Positions 1 through 5,951 of a stretch of 8,296 nt of DNA are shown one piece after another. The notes beneath the pieces are model-generated. The model saw nothing but the letters and a program-made list of their open reading frames with translations, did not search any database and was not told the DNA's origin. The first letter of the stretch is position 1. The number at the start of each line of letters is the position of its first letter. Origin of the DNA: Candidatus Nomurabacteria bacterium RIFCSPLOWO2_01_FULL_36_10b (lineage in GTDB: Bacteria; Patescibacteriota; Minisyncoccia; Phycocordibacterales; UBA1006); the NCBI GenBank assembly GCA_001785725.1, contig MFUQ01000003.1, positions 49,285-57,580 of the forward strand. Reading direction: 5' to 3'. The position numbers and the translations under genes are program-made.

Positions 1-912
1 GGCAATTGAAGCGTGGAGATTACCCAAAATATCAGACGATACGAGCGGTTCTTCAGTGACAGCAAAAATATTTTTCCACTTTTCTGTTTGAGAAGCTTGT
101 TTTAAGATTTCATTTACTTCTTCGCGGGTGGTGTTTCTCTTTGCAATAAAAGTTACATCAACTATTGAACCCGCTGGAACTGGAACACGCATAGAAATGC
201 CATCAAACTTCCCTTCTAATTTTGTAAACGCTTTCGTAACAGCAATAGCGGCTCCAGTTGAAGATGGAACAATATTTTGAGCCGCCGCGCGACCTTCACG
301 CAAATCTTTTTTACTTGGGGCATCAACAAGCGACTGTGACGCAGTATAACCATGTGCTGTATTTAGAACTGCTTTTTCAATTCCAATTGCATTATCAAGA
401 ATTGCAATCAATGGACTCGCGGCATTTGTCGTGCAAGAACCATTTGAAGTAATTTTGCATGTACCCAATTTGTCTTCATTTACTCCTAATAATATAGTTT
501 CTCCAGCAACTGCTCCTCCATCAATACTAGCTGGGGCAGTAATCACAACAGCTTTTGCCCCATTATCAATATGAAATTGTGATTTCTCGTAAGATGTAAA
601 AAGTCCAGTTGATTCTACTACAACATCAATATCCAAATCTTTCCACGGAAGTTTCGTGGTATCTTTTTCCGAAAGAAATTGCACTTTCTTCCCATCAATA
701 ATTAATAATGTGCCGTTATTGTCATAGCGCACATCATGATTCCATGTACGATATACTGTGTCATATTTCAATAGATATGAAATACTTTCAATACTTCCCA
801 AGTCATTTACTGCAATAATTTCAATATCATCGCGTTCCCATGCGAGTTTCAAAAAAGCCCTTCCAATTCTGCCAAATCCATTAATAGCTACTTTCAGTTG
901 TTGTTTCTTCAT
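1..912 (-). CDS. gap: Glyceraldehyde-3-phosphate dehydrogenase, C-terminus cut by window edge
   Basis: Cytosolic glycolytic enzyme that oxidises glyceraldehyde 3-phosphate with NAD(P)+ and phosphate to 1,3-bisphosphoglycerate. The reading frame is open from the ATG at 912 to the left edge, giving 304 residues of a family normally about 335 long, so roughly 30 C-terminal residues are missing from the window. Visible are the Rossmann loop NGFGRIGR (11-18), the acidic residue after beta-2 in VNDLG (D37, typical of NAD preference), the catalytic cysteine in SNGSCTTN (C160), the catalytic histidine in HGYT (H187), the phosphate-site stretch SSTGAA (217-222) and MRVPVP (241-246). The usual second cysteine (TTNC) is alanine here (A164), which is not required for catalysis. 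There is no Shine-Dalgarno before the ATG; the start is chosen because the Rossmann strand begins six residues later. Assignment is firm; cofactor preference is inference. Confidence 0.97.
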   Translation of the reverse strand, partial: MKKQQLKVAINGFGRIGRAFLKLAWERDDIEIIAVNDLGSIESISYLLKYDTVYRTWNHDVRYDNNGTLLIIDGKKVQFLSEKDTTKLPWKDLDIDVVVESTGLFTSYEKSQFHIDNGAKAVVITAPASIDGGAVAGETILLGVNEDKLGTCKITSNGSCTTNAASPLIAILDNAIGIEKAVLNTAHGYTASQSLVDAPSKKDLREGRAAAQNIVPSSTGAAIAVTKAFTKLEGKFDGISMRVPVPAGSIVDVTFIAKRNTTREEVNEILKQASQTEKWKNIFAVTEEPLVSSDILGNLHASIA

Positions 913-925
913 AAACGATTTTAAT

Positions 926-946
926 TACCAATACTATGGTAGTATA
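926..946 (-). promoter_or_regulatory. Putative gap promoter (extended -10) with small inverted repeat
   Basis: On the minus strand TATACT (946 to 941) is preceded by TG plus one base, an extended -10 element; no good -35 is visible. The expected start is near 934, giving a leader of about 22 nt with no Shine-Dalgarno. An inverted repeat, TACCA/TGGTA with a 6-nt loop (926-941), overlaps the last base of the -10 and the predicted start, so it could be an operator or a short 5' hairpin. Five base pairs in AT-rich DNA is weak evidence. Confidence 0.45.
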
Positions 947-982
947 TCATATACTTAAGTTTGCATAATAAATTCACAAAAG

Positions 983-1011
983 TTGCCCACTTCCAAAATA
1001 TGTGATATTGT
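983..1011 (+). promoter_or_regulatory. Putative promoter of the 114-residue orphan gene
   Basis: TTGCCC (983-988), a 17-nt spacer and TATTGT (1006-1011), the latter preceded by TGA, making an extended -10. Both boxes match consensus at four of six positions, with good spacing. Predicted transcription start is near 1018, leaving a leader of about 24 nt that carries the ribosome binding site. Confidence 0.5.
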
Positions 1012-1029
1012 TTGAAAAATAAAAATTTA

Positions 1030-1035
1030 GGAGGT
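1030..1035 (+). promoter_or_regulatory. Strong Shine-Dalgarno that decides the start of the 114-residue gene
   Basis: GGAGGT lies 6 nt before the ATG at 1042, close to ideal strength and spacing. It rules out the in-frame ATG at 1012, which would add ten residues and place this site inside the gene. It is unusual here because none of the other genes whose starts are visible has a comparable site. Confidence 0.85.
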
Positions 1036-1041
1036 AAAAAT

Positions 1042-1386
1042 ATGAAAAATTTTAAGAAAGCGAGGATTTGGTCAATTATAAACAAATTCCCGCATCCATC
1101 TCTCCCAAACGTAGTTGGAGAAGAGAATGGGAACATTACTTCAATAATTAAAATAATGTTTCCTGGGGTTAGTTATAATTCCATAGTTGACATAAAAAGA
1201 TTTATGGAAATATATGGGAGACCAGCACTTCAGAAACTCTTCCCAAAACTTTCAGAAATGAAAGCTAAAGATGTTGATACTAATTCTACAATAAGAATAA
1301 GCATCTTTCTAAAGTCAGAGAATGTCCGGTGGGACAATCCTGACAAAAGGTGGGAGGAAAAATATTTTGAAAAATTGTGGGCTTAA
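1042..1386 (+). CDS. Orphan 114-residue protein of unknown function
   Basis: I do not recognise a family. The protein is basic at its N-terminus (MKNFKKARIW), has no membrane segment or signal peptide and no cysteine, so it is probably cytosolic. Visible blocks are a Pro-rich loop (FPHPSLPN, 16-23), a helix-prone middle (IVDIKRFMEIYGRPALQKLFPKL, about 48-70, given here only to locate it), a beta-like strand STIRISIFLKS (82-92) and a Trp-rich charged end (W97, W104, W113). The start is fixed by the GGAGGT at 1030-1035. The gene stands alone on the plus strand, between divergent gap and the convergent helicase, with its own promoter and terminator; its stop codon lies in the loop of a perfect palindrome. 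The strong SD and own terminator argue that it is really expressed. A small regulatory or accessory protein is possible, but that is speculation. Confidence 0.7.
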   Translation: MKNFKKARIWSIINKFPHPSLPNVVGEENGNITSIIKIMFPGVSYNSIVDIKRFMEIYGRPALQKLFPKLSEMKAKDVDTNSTIRISIFLKSENVRWDNPDKRWEEKYFEKLWA

Positions 1387-1392
1387 GCCCAC
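1377..1392. repeat. 16-bp perfect palindrome containing the orphan gene's stop codon
   Basis: A perfect palindrome, GTGGGCTTAAGCCCAC. As RNA it folds as a 6-bp GC-rich stem closing a TTAA loop, and the TAA stop (1384-1386) is in that loop. It spans the last codons of the 114-residue gene, so the codons for the terminal Trp-Ala and the stop are inside the structure. It could be a dyad protein-binding site, an mRNA 3'-end stabilising hairpin, or simply the first of the stacked hairpins that follow. Confidence 0.75.
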
Positions 1393-1400
1393 GCATCTTC

Positions 1401-1423
1401 CATGAAGCTATGATAGCTTCATG
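1401..1423. repeat. Perfect 10-bp hairpin upstream of the terminator
   Basis: CATGAAGCTA (1401-1410) and its exact reverse complement TAGCTTCATG (1414-1423) enclose a 3-nt TGA loop. No T-run follows on either strand, so it is not a classical terminator by itself. It sits between the stop-codon palindrome and the terminator, and would be transcribed as part of the 3' end of the orphan gene's mRNA. Confidence 0.8.
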
Positions 1424-1425
1424 AT

Positions 1426-1452
1426 AAAGCCCCGACACTTGGAGGGGTTTTT
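1426..1452 (+). terminator. Rho-independent terminator of the 114-residue gene
   Basis: AAAGCCCC (1426-1433) pairs with GGGGTTTT (1444-1451) through a 10-nt loop, with one G-U pair, and runs directly into five T residues (1448-1452). It follows the stop codon of the orphan gene by about 40 nt and ends its transcript. Confidence 0.85.
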
Positions 1453-1462
1453 AAATTAAAAT

Positions 1463-1487
1463 AAATTATGTTCGGCAACGCTGAACA
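1463..1487. repeat. Tandem hairpin repeat, copy 1
   Basis: First copy of a 25-nt unit repeated 44 nt downstream. The core 1469-1487 is an 8-bp stem (TGTTCGGC with GCTGAACA, one G-T wobble) with an AAC loop. Compared with copy 2 it differs at four of 25 positions; the three differences within the stem keep every pair intact. On the minus strand it lies beyond copy 2 and is followed by TAATTTATTTT, so it may act as a back-up terminator for the helicase gene. Confidence 0.75.
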
Positions 1488-1506
1488 GAATTACTATATT
1501 ATTAAA

Positions 1507-1531
1507 AAGTTATGTCCGGCAACGCCGGACA
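1507..1531 (-). terminator. Tandem hairpin repeat, copy 2; likely helicase terminator
   Basis: Core 1513-1531 is a perfect 8-bp stem (TGTCCGGC with GCCGGACA) with an AAC loop (GTT on the minus strand). Read on the minus strand it begins 19 nt after the helicase stop codon and is followed by TAACTTTTT, so it fits a rho-independent terminator of modest U-tract quality. The shared flank (AAATTATG in copy 1, AAGTTATG here) shows that the repeat extends beyond the stem. Confidence 0.65.
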
Positions 1532-1550
1532 AATATTTATTTGTTAATAA

Positions 1551-4500
1551 TCATAATCCAAGTATATTAAATAGAGTACAATACTCACACTCATCTTTTT
1601 TCTCATTCTTACTCTTCTCATACTCAGCCACAAGACATGGAGTATCAATCCAACTACCATCTTGAATAGATTTTTCGTAATATTTTATATCATCTATCAA
1701 CTTATCAATATTATCTCGCGTAATAGTTGTTGTATAGAACATATCACTTTCTTTTTTTGCTTCAAGATATTCCAACCTTGACTCATCAACAATAAGTGGA
1801 GCTTTCTTGTTTTGTTCAAGAAGAAGCGAGTACATCGTAAGCTGGCGCATATAATCACTCATACGACCATTATCATCAATTTTTTCAATATTATGCTTCA
1901 TTTTCGGCTTACCAGTTTTAAAATCAGTAACCCGCACATGATTATCATCAATGTATTCTATCAAATCAATCTTTCCGTAAAGCGAAAGGAGTGGAAACTC
2001 TGGTATTGCGCACGAAATATTTCTCTCTGCACTATGATTAAATTCGATTTCTGGCAAACGCCTATTTACCCAATCAATAATTATACTCATAGCAGATTTT
2101 CCAATGCGCTTTTTATCAGAATCATTTCCATAATGACTTCTTGCAACTTCCTCATTTACTATCAATGAGTATTCATTAACATTTGGCTTATGGTCCATCT
2201 TTAGAATACGTTCCAAACTCGTGTGGATGATATTCCCCATTTCCAATGACTCGCTCATTGGTTCTGGAACATTGAGGAAATTGCGAAAGTACCATTTTCT
2301 AGGACATGCAAGAAAATTATTCAAAAGCGACACTGACACTCTTGTATCTGTAAACTCTTTCTTAACAAAAGAAATAATCTCATCGCGCGTAACATGGGTT
2401 TCGCTTTGAATAGACGTAACATATTTTTCTGGCATGCTTTTCAAAAGCATACGCTCTGTATCTTTAGAGGATTGTTTTATCATCTTATCGTGAGGCAAAT
2501 CAGAAAGTATGAGAGCTGGAATCTGTTCTTTATTAGTATATGAATATTGAGAATATGATATCGTGCAAAATCTCTTTGCGCGAGTTATCGCAACATATGC
2601 TTCACGCCGTGCTGAAAGTTCATCTTTTTTATAATAACTATTGGATAACACGTCTGGAAGAGAAAAACCACGGTGCTTCCCTCTCATTAGAGAATCTTCA
2701 TTCATATGAGCTACCCATACAAAATCGTATTCTGAACCCTTGGCGCCATGTAGTGTCATAATTTGAACACCTTCGTCAGACGAAAAACGAGCAACTGGAG
2801 CATCATAGCCATATTGAGAAAGGCGGTCAATATATGCAAGAAATTTTTTAATATCATTGTGACATTCATTTGGCGCTTGTAACACAACATGCAAAAGACT
2901 ACGAATAATTTCAATGCTATGCATGAATGTAGCGTGGTCAATTGCGCGACGTTCTCCTTTATTATTAAAAAGAAACGTGGAACCAATCATTTGTATGCTA
3001 CGATACACATCCATATGTTGTGTAAGAGATATCCAAGAAGCCAATTGCTCACCCCACGCACGTAATGTCATGCAAGCATCAGCGTCAAAAAGTGTTGCTG
3101 TTTCAGAACAAAGTTGAGTAACAGAAATATCTTTACCGTGATGGTCGTGCAAATATCTATGGACTATTAACTGTGGAATTCCAACTAGTGGGTCAAGTAA
3201 TGATTCTACGATAGATGAACTATCTTCACTATTTGAAATAATACGTAATATACAAATGAGTGACATGGCTTCACGTGAAGAAAATAGTTTTTCACTATAA
3301 CGACCAACAACTGGTATCCCAATATCCCTTAATATACGAGTTGCTTCAATAACTTGCGCGTTTTTAGGAACTAATATTGCGCATTGATTATATGAAACGC
3401 CGTCATGTTCATGGCGTTCTTCTATCGCATGTGCCGCGGCAAGAATCTCATCCCTAGGATAACTGGCCTCAACATATATAACAGGAGCGTTTTTACTATC
3501 TGTATCAATTGCATTCGCAGACAACTTGCCACTTGCCATAGAACTTGATAAAAGCGTATCAGCTGTGTCTAGAATTATTTGTGTTGAACGATAATTTGTT
3601 AATAGTGTGATAAGACGCGCCTCACCAAACATGTGTTTAAATTCTTCAAAATATGATATATCAGCGCCACCAAAAGCATAGATTAATTGTCTGTCATCGC
3701 CAACGGCAAATATATTTGGGTTATCACTCCACTGCCATATTGCTTTTAATAAATTATTCTGTACACCACTAGAGTCCTGATGCTCGTCAATTAACACGTA
3801 AAGATAATTCTCACGTAAATTGTCGCGTGCTTCTGAAGAACTTTCAACAATTTTAAAAGCATAATGTAATTCATCATCATAATCCATGACATTTCTATTT
3901 TTCTTTTCATTTTCATATAGTTCATAAAACTTCGCAACTTCACGAGTACGTTCAAGACTTTCTATTTTATTTTCAATTTCTTTTTTTAATTGTCCTTTTG
4001 TAGCCCCACGTGAAGAAATATTTTCTGGGTCATTCTTTAATCTATTTATTGTGTCATCAATGTCGCGCATGAGATCATCAGGAATCATATTCTCTTTTTT
4101 ACAGAGAGATAATAATGACTTAATATCAGAAATGTATTTAGTATAATCTTCTCTTGGTCTTATATGTTTCCAATCGTATCCTTCAAGTACAGCATCATAT
4201 AATGCCATACTCATTTCATCATCAAGCATAGTTGGCTGACTATCAAAACCAAGAACATGATAATTTTCTTCAATAATCCTCCCAGAAAAAGCATGAAATG
4301 TTGAGACCATTACACGACCAGCGTCCGCCCCGATAAAACTATGCAAACGCTCTCTCATTGCTCTTACACCAGAATTAGTGAATGTAAGACAAAGAATACT
4401 ATCAGCCGTTGTATCTGTCTCTTTTAGTATATTAGCAATACGAAGTGCCAGAACCTGTGTTTTGCCTGTGCCAGGCCCAGCTACGACCATTACAGGCCCT

Positions 4501-4577
4501 TCAATAGTATTAACAGCCTCTTTTTGCTCTTTATTTAGGTCATTATATGCCTTTGTAAAGGCCTCTGTTATTGACAT
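1551..4577 (-). CDS. UvrD/PcrA-type SF1A helicase fused to a C-terminal PD-(D/E)XK nuclease
   Basis: A 1008-residue ATP-dependent 3'-5' DNA helicase with a RecB/AddB/Cas4-type nuclease, expected to act in repair or double-strand-end processing. Helicase motifs in order: Q motif LNKEQKEAV (14-22), Walker A GPGTGKT (34-40), motif Ia LTFTN (64-68), STFHAF (92-97), motif II DEHQD (264-268), motif III VGDDRQLIYAFGGA (292-305), motif IV TNYRS (327-331), motif V HGAKGSEYD (610-618), motif VI YVAITRAK (661-668). Nuclease: C758 in LACPRKWYF, H785, D871 in GKIDL, D885-x-K887 in TDFKTGK, and QLTMY (912-916). C758, C981, C997 and C1000 could hold an Fe-S cluster, but the Cys usually six residues after the CxxC is Leu (1006). 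Motifs II and III depart from the usual DEFQDT/DEYQDT and GDxDQSIYRWRGA. The first ATG follows a strong promoter with no leader. It is monocistronic; tandem hairpins lie downstream. The family is certain, the biological role inferred. Confidence 0.95.
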   Translation of the reverse strand: MSITEAFTKAYNDLNKEQKEAVNTIEGPVMVVAGPGTGKTQVLALRIANILKETDTTADSILCLTFTNSGVRAMRERLHSFIGADAGRVMVSTFHAFSGRIIEENYHVLGFDSQPTMLDDEMSMALYDAVLEGYDWKHIRPREDYTKYISDIKSLLSLCKKENMIPDDLMRDIDDTINRLKNDPENISSRGATKGQLKKEIENKIESLERTREVAKFYELYENEKKNRNVMDYDDELHYAFKIVESSSEARDNLRENYLYVLIDEHQDSSGVQNNLLKAIWQWSDNPNIFAVGDDRQLIYAFGGADISYFEEFKHMFGEARLITLLTNYRSTQIILDTADTLLSSSMASGKLSANAIDTDSKNAPVIYVEASYPRDEILAAAHAIEERHEHDGVSYNQCAILVPKNAQVIEATRILRDIGIPVVGRYSEKLFSSREAMSLICILRIISNSEDSSSIVESLLDPLVGIPQLIVHRYLHDHHGKDISVTQLCSETATLFDADACMTLRAWGEQLASWISLTQHMDVYRSIQMIGSTFLFNNKGERRAIDHATFMHSIEIIRSLLHVVLQAPNECHNDIKKFLAYIDRLSQYGYDAPVARFSSDEGVQIMTLHGAKGSEYDFVWVAHMNEDSLMRGKHRGFSLPDVLSNSYYKKDELSARREAYVAITRAKRFCTISYSQYSYTNKEQIPALILSDLPHDKMIKQSSKDTERMLLKSMPEKYVTSIQSETHVTRDEIISFVKKEFTDTRVSVSLLNNFLACPRKWYFRNFLNVPEPMSESLEMGNIIHTSLERILKMDHKPNVNEYSLIVNEEVARSHYGNDSDKKRIGKSAMSIIIDWVNRRLPEIEFNHSAERNISCAIPEFPLLSLYGKIDLIEYIDDNHVRVTDFKTGKPKMKHNIEKIDDNGRMSDYMRQLTMYSLLLEQNKKAPLIVDESRLEYLEAKKESDMFYTTTITRDNIDKLIDDIKYYEKSIQDGSWIDTPCLVAEYEKSKNEKKDECEYCTLFNILGL

Positions 4578-4583
4578 AGCCAG

Positions 4584-4611
4584 ATTATATCATGTCTTGT
4601 AATAATGTGAA
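4584..4611 (-). promoter_or_regulatory. Strong promoter of the helicase-nuclease gene, leaderless
   Basis: On the minus strand, TTCACA (4611 to 4606), a 16-nt spacer and a perfect TATAAT (4589 to 4584). Only six bases separate the -10 box from the ATG at 4577, so the expected start is at or next to the A of the start codon. This leaves no room for a Shine-Dalgarno and predicts a leaderless mRNA. Confidence 0.7.
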
Positions 4612-4645
4612 TAATCAGCAATTCTCTTTATATTCTTAAATATAG

Positions 4646-4651
4646 TATAAT
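4646..4651 (+). promoter_or_regulatory. Putative -10 box of the 106-residue orphan gene
   Basis: A perfect TATAAT with only a poor -35 candidate (TTCTCT at 4622-4627, 18-nt spacing). The predicted start near 4658 gives a leader of about 17 nt with no Shine-Dalgarno. It is back to back with the helicase promoter, with about 35 bp between the two elements. Confidence 0.45.
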
Positions 4652-4674
4652 ACATACAAATAACTCTTTTCATT

Positions 4675-4995
4675 ATGGAAATAGATTCTCTCATTATTTT
4701 GGCAAATCCAAGAAAGGTGATCAGGTATCAGAGATACCTTAATGAATTGCGCCGGAAAAGCAAAAGGGAGGTTAGTAAAATCGGACGCAGTTTAAGATGG
4801 CATCTACGGACATCTGCACAAGCAGGCAAAAAGCTTGCTAAGAAAATTGTTTTTTATTTTTTTGAAAAAATTGAGGAAATTGCTGAAAGAATAATAATTC
4901 CTTTCAGTAAAATTCTCTATTATAAACTCGGATTAAAGGAGTCCGAGAAAAGATATTTGGGTCGGCTGTACCAGCTGTATCCAAGAACAAGATAA
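4675..4995 (+). CDS. Very basic 106-residue orphan protein
   Basis: I do not recognise a family. By my count it has 27 Lys/Arg against 10 Asp/Glu and no cysteine. The basic residues cluster at 13-58 (for example RKVIRYQRYLNELRRKSKRE, 13-32) and appear helical. A more hydrophobic helix-prone stretch (IVFYFFEKIEEIAERIIIPF, 58-77) is amphipathic rather than clearly transmembrane, and the end is rich in Lys, Arg and Tyr (KRYLGRLYQLYPRTR, 92-106). This would fit a nucleic-acid-binding, ribosome-associated or membrane-surface protein, but that is inference from composition. The start is the only ATG near the N-terminus and lies about 17 nt from the predicted transcription start. It is divergent from the helicase and ends 20 nt before a strong terminator, which supports a real one-gene transcript. 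An RNA gene here is less likely because the frame is open throughout with plausible protein composition. Confidence 0.6.
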   Translation: MEIDSLIILANPRKVIRYQRYLNELRRKSKREVSKIGRSLRWHLRTSAQAGKKLAKKIVFYFFEKIEEIAERIIIPFSKILYYKLGLKESEKRYLGRLYQLYPRTR

Positions 4996-5015
4996 TTTGT
5001 TCTCCTCTGCTGATG

Positions 5016-5041
5016 AAAACCCGCGCATTCGTGCGGGTTTT
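5016..5041. terminator. Strong bidirectional rho-independent terminator
   Basis: AAAACCCGCGC (5016-5026) pairs with GTGCGGGTTTT (5031-5041) through an ATTC loop: an 11-bp stem with one G-T pair. The A-run on one side and T-run on the other let it work in both directions. It ends the 106-residue gene (+), which stops 20 nt before it, and the LamG-like gene (-), whose stop is about 53 nt away. Confidence 0.92.
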
Positions 5042-5057
5042 CTATTCGACCATACTA

Positions 5058-5079
5058 GGTATAATTATCGTCTTATACC
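5058..5079. repeat. 7-bp inverted repeat downstream of the LamG-like gene
   Basis: GGTATAA (5058-5064) and TTATACC (5073-5079) flank an 8-nt loop in the convergent intergenic region. It has no T-run and low GC content, so it may be a weak 3'-UTR hairpin or chance. Confidence 0.35.
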
Positions 5080-5094
5080 AGAATACTATATGTT

Positions 5095-5934
5095 TTATTT
5101 ACGTCTTATCCTCAAAGGAAGCAACTTTTGATCATATAATATATTTCCATTAGCATTCTTATTCTTTATAGAAGTATACTGATTATCTACTGCACAAGGA
5201 TAAATTCTAGCATCTTTTATCTCAATATCACTTAAGCCAATACTCATTACTGTGTTTGGTCTTACACCACCTCCTTGAGGAAATATTAAACCAATCCAAT
5301 CAGAAGGTCTAAATCCTGTTGAGAAACGAGAGAACATAGGGCGTTCATCATCATAATCCAAAGAATACTTTCTGCTTCCCATTAATTTATCATTGAAATA
5401 AATTTTCACTTCACCATTTGGGTAGCCATTCCATGTCATTTTGATAGAATACCATTCCCCACCTTCAATCTTGGCATGTTTATACCAATGAGCACTATTA
5501 TTCATCGGTGCATCATAATCATTCATCAAGATAGAAACTTCAGGGTATTCAGTTTGATGTGTTTCATCACTGAAAGCGGGTTTATTACCTATAGCTCGAG
5601 CTACAATTCTTTGACCATGAGAATTACTGTCTATATAAAAAACTATACGACTATCATCTGTGTGAAATAAGGCATAGTCACCATTAAATGTTTCTGGGAA
5701 TTTTATAGAAGTAGAAAAAGTACCACTATTTTTTGTAATAATTCCATCTGCATCGTATAAGCCAGTACTACTTCCCAAGAATTTATACACATATTTACAA
5801 TAATGAGATGAATATTGAGACACCACCGTTGATTGTACCTCTGCATGAATTAATAGGGGTTGAAAAACAAAACCAGTTATAATAGCAAAAATTATTATAA
5901 ACATATTTATTTTTTTGAAAATTACTTTTATCAT
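5095..5934 (-). CDS. Secreted concanavalin A-like/LamG-fold protein
   Basis: A 279-residue exported protein. Residues 1-31 form a Sec signal peptide: a basic start (KVIFKK), a hydrophobic core (MFIIIFAIITGFVF, 11-24) and a likely signal peptidase I site after LIHA (cleavage near 31/32). The mature part looks like a single beta-sandwich of the concanavalin A/LamG type: GTFSTSIKFPE (71-81), then GGEWYSIKMTWNG (158-170) and GEVKIYFNDKLMGS (174-187), the familiar 'W-x-x-(I/V)-x-x-(T/W)-W-x-G ... (I/L)-Y-(V/F)-(N/D)-(G/D)' pattern, and a closing strand SIGLSDIEIKDARIY (231-245). Two cysteines remain after cleavage (C46, C247) and could form a disulfide joining the ends of the domain. No catalytic glutamate motif of glycosyl hydrolases is evident, so carbohydrate or surface binding is more likely than hydrolysis. 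The gene starts 17 nt after the stop of the 71-residue membrane protein and shares its promoter. There is no clear Shine-Dalgarno; Met11 is an alternative but would lose the basic n-region. Confidence 0.75.
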   Translation of the reverse strand: MIKVIFKKINMFIIIFAIITGFVFQPLLIHAEVQSTVVSQYSSHYCKYVYKFLGSSTGLYDADGIITKNSGTFSTSIKFPETFNGDYALFHTDDSRIVFYIDSNSHGQRIVARAIGNKPAFSDETHQTEYPEVSILMNDYDAPMNNSAHWYKHAKIEGGEWYSIKMTWNGYPNGEVKIYFNDKLMGSRKYSLDYDDERPMFSRFSTGFRPSDWIGLIFPQGGGVRPNTVMSIGLSDIEIKDARIYPCAVDNQYTSIKNKNANGNILYDQKLLPLRIRRK

Positions 5935-5951
5935 ACTCTAATAATATTAAA

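Noticed and set aside
1012..1041. Longer start for the 114-residue gene at the ATG at 1012
   Set aside because: The region contains the ideal Shine-Dalgarno for the ATG at 1042, and the predicted transcription start lies near 1018, downstream of that codon.
921..1136. Minus-strand 71-codon open frame overlapping the gap promoter and the start of the orphan gene
   Set aside because: It overlaps the promoters of both flanking genes and the SD of the orphan gene; composition is low-complexity Phe/Leu/Ile from AT-rich DNA.
1323..1336. TGTCC-GGTG-GGACA inside the orphan gene, resembling the tandem hairpin repeats
   Set aside because: Only a 5-bp stem, a different loop and spacing, and within coding sequence; most likely chance.
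5041..5066. TATAAT at 5060-5065 as a plus-strand antisense promoter into the LamG-like gene
   Set aside because: No acceptable -35 at the right distance, and TATAAT is frequent by chance in such AT-rich DNA; it also lies just after a strong terminator, where no gene follows on that strand.
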